A stretch of 54,741 nt of DNA, taken from the NCBI GenBank assembly GCA_041674525.1, contig JBAYVN010000007.1, positions 1 to 54,741 on the forward strand, written 5' to 3'. Under the pieces are notes generated by a model. That model saw only the letters and a program-made list of their open reading frames with translations, did no database searches and had not been told where the DNA came from. This document shows positions 54,410 through 54,741 of the stretch, piece by piece. The stretch's first letter is position 1, and each line of letters starts with the position of its first letter. A program made the translations under genes and the position numbers. The DNA is from SHYQ01 sp041674525. Lineage in GTDB: Bacteria; Chloroflexota; Dehalococcoidia; UBA2979.

Positions 54410-54741
54410 CTACGCGCCGAGCGCCTCGGCGACGGGGCGGAACTTCAGCTGGACCTCGTCGAGCTCCGACTGGGGCACGGAGTCGCCCATGATGCCGTTC
54501 CCGGCGAAGAGCCACGCCTGGGAGCCGCGGACCACCGCCGAGCGCAGGCCCACCGCGAACTCGCCGTCCCCGGCGCCGTCCATCCATCCCACCGGCCCCG
54601 CGTACCAGCCGCGGTCGAAGGTCTCGTGTCGGGCGATCACCTCACGCGCCCGTTCGGCCGGCCAGCCGCACACCGCCGGCGTCGGGTGCAGGCGCTGCAC
54701 GAGGTCGAGGACGTCCACCCCCGGCCGCACGCGACCGCTGA
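54410..54741 (-). CDS. menF: Isochorismate synthase, C-terminal part (cut by the window edge)
   Basis: Only the last 109 codons are in the window; the frame is open to the right edge. The segment has LHPTPAVCGWP, the RGWYAGPVGW loop, GEFAVGLRSA, LFAGNGIMGDS and a terminal SELDEVQLKF helix, the C-terminal motifs of chorismate-utilising enzymes (MenF/EntC/TrpE) and most like isochorismate synthase. Position at the head of the men cluster supports MenF, which converts chorismate to isochorismate. The Cys in LHPTPAVCG replaces a usual Gly. Confidence 0.9.
   Translation of the reverse strand, partial: SGRVRPGVDVLDLVQRLHPTPAVCGWPAERAREVIARHETFDRGWYAGPVGWMDGAGDGEFAVGLRSAVVRGSQAWLFAGNGIMGDSVPQSELDEVQLKFRPVAEALGA

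Overview
This is a GC-rich (about 70 %), densely packed bacterial chromosome segment with short intergenic gaps, mixed strands and many GTG/TTG starts. Gene content points to a high-GC member of the Chloroflexota (something near the Tepidiformia/Dehalococcoidia branch), inferred from the bacterial NurA-HerA-SbcD-SbcC operon, the small HHW-type zinc-ribbon protein, DUF2277, a luciferase-like (F420-type) oxidoreductase and a classical menaquinone pathway. The taxon is an inference from gene content, not from a marker gene. No rRNA, tRNA, CRISPR array, insertion sequence or prophage is visible.

Layout. 1-9 kb: a secreted protein (cut by the left edge) with two tandem LecA-like lectin domains and a putative-Ig domain, an APC permease, an MFS and a TSUP transporter, a DEAD-box RNA helicase, and an OafA-type membrane acyltransferase with an SGNH tail. 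9-18 kb: a metallo-beta-lactamase-fold hydrolase, a YdcZ-type transporter, an MFS transporter, an alpha/beta hydrolase, a translationally coupled thiolase-like/DUF35 pair, a Tat-type lipoprotein solute-binding protein and a flavin-dependent acyl-CoA-dehydrogenase-fold enzyme; together these look like import and CoA-linked catabolism of an organic substrate. 18-25 kb: the DNA end-processing operon nurA-herA-sbcD-sbcC. 25-38 kb: small envelope proteins, exonuclease III, a membrane-anchored YceI protein, a second acyltransferase, a YgjP-type metalloprotein, DinB, EamA, TypA/BipA, two small zinc-finger proteins, a TetR regulator, a membrane PH-like protein, an LLM oxidoreductase and DUF2277. 38-45 kb: an M3 oligopeptidase, a lipoprotein alpha-carbonic anhydrase, an MFS exporter, RNase D and a DsbA/FrnE-family protein. 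45-54.7 kb (minus strand): a MaoC-fold pair, one member fused to a PHP domain, then the menaquinone cluster menF(partial)-TM protein-menD-menH-menB-menA-menC-menE.

The most notable item is the DsbA/FrnE gene at 44303-44986. Its first active-site cysteine codon is an in-frame TGA (UPWC motif), and 21 nt downstream there is an 8-bp stem with a GUG loop that fits the bacterial SECIS model, so it is very probably a selenoprotein that ordinary gene calling would split or truncate. Other items worth a second look are the PHP-MaoC fusion next to a second MaoC protein, both without the usual hydratase catalytic dyad; the archaeal-style NurA/HerA plus SbcCD operon in a bacterium; and the tandem LecA-like domains.
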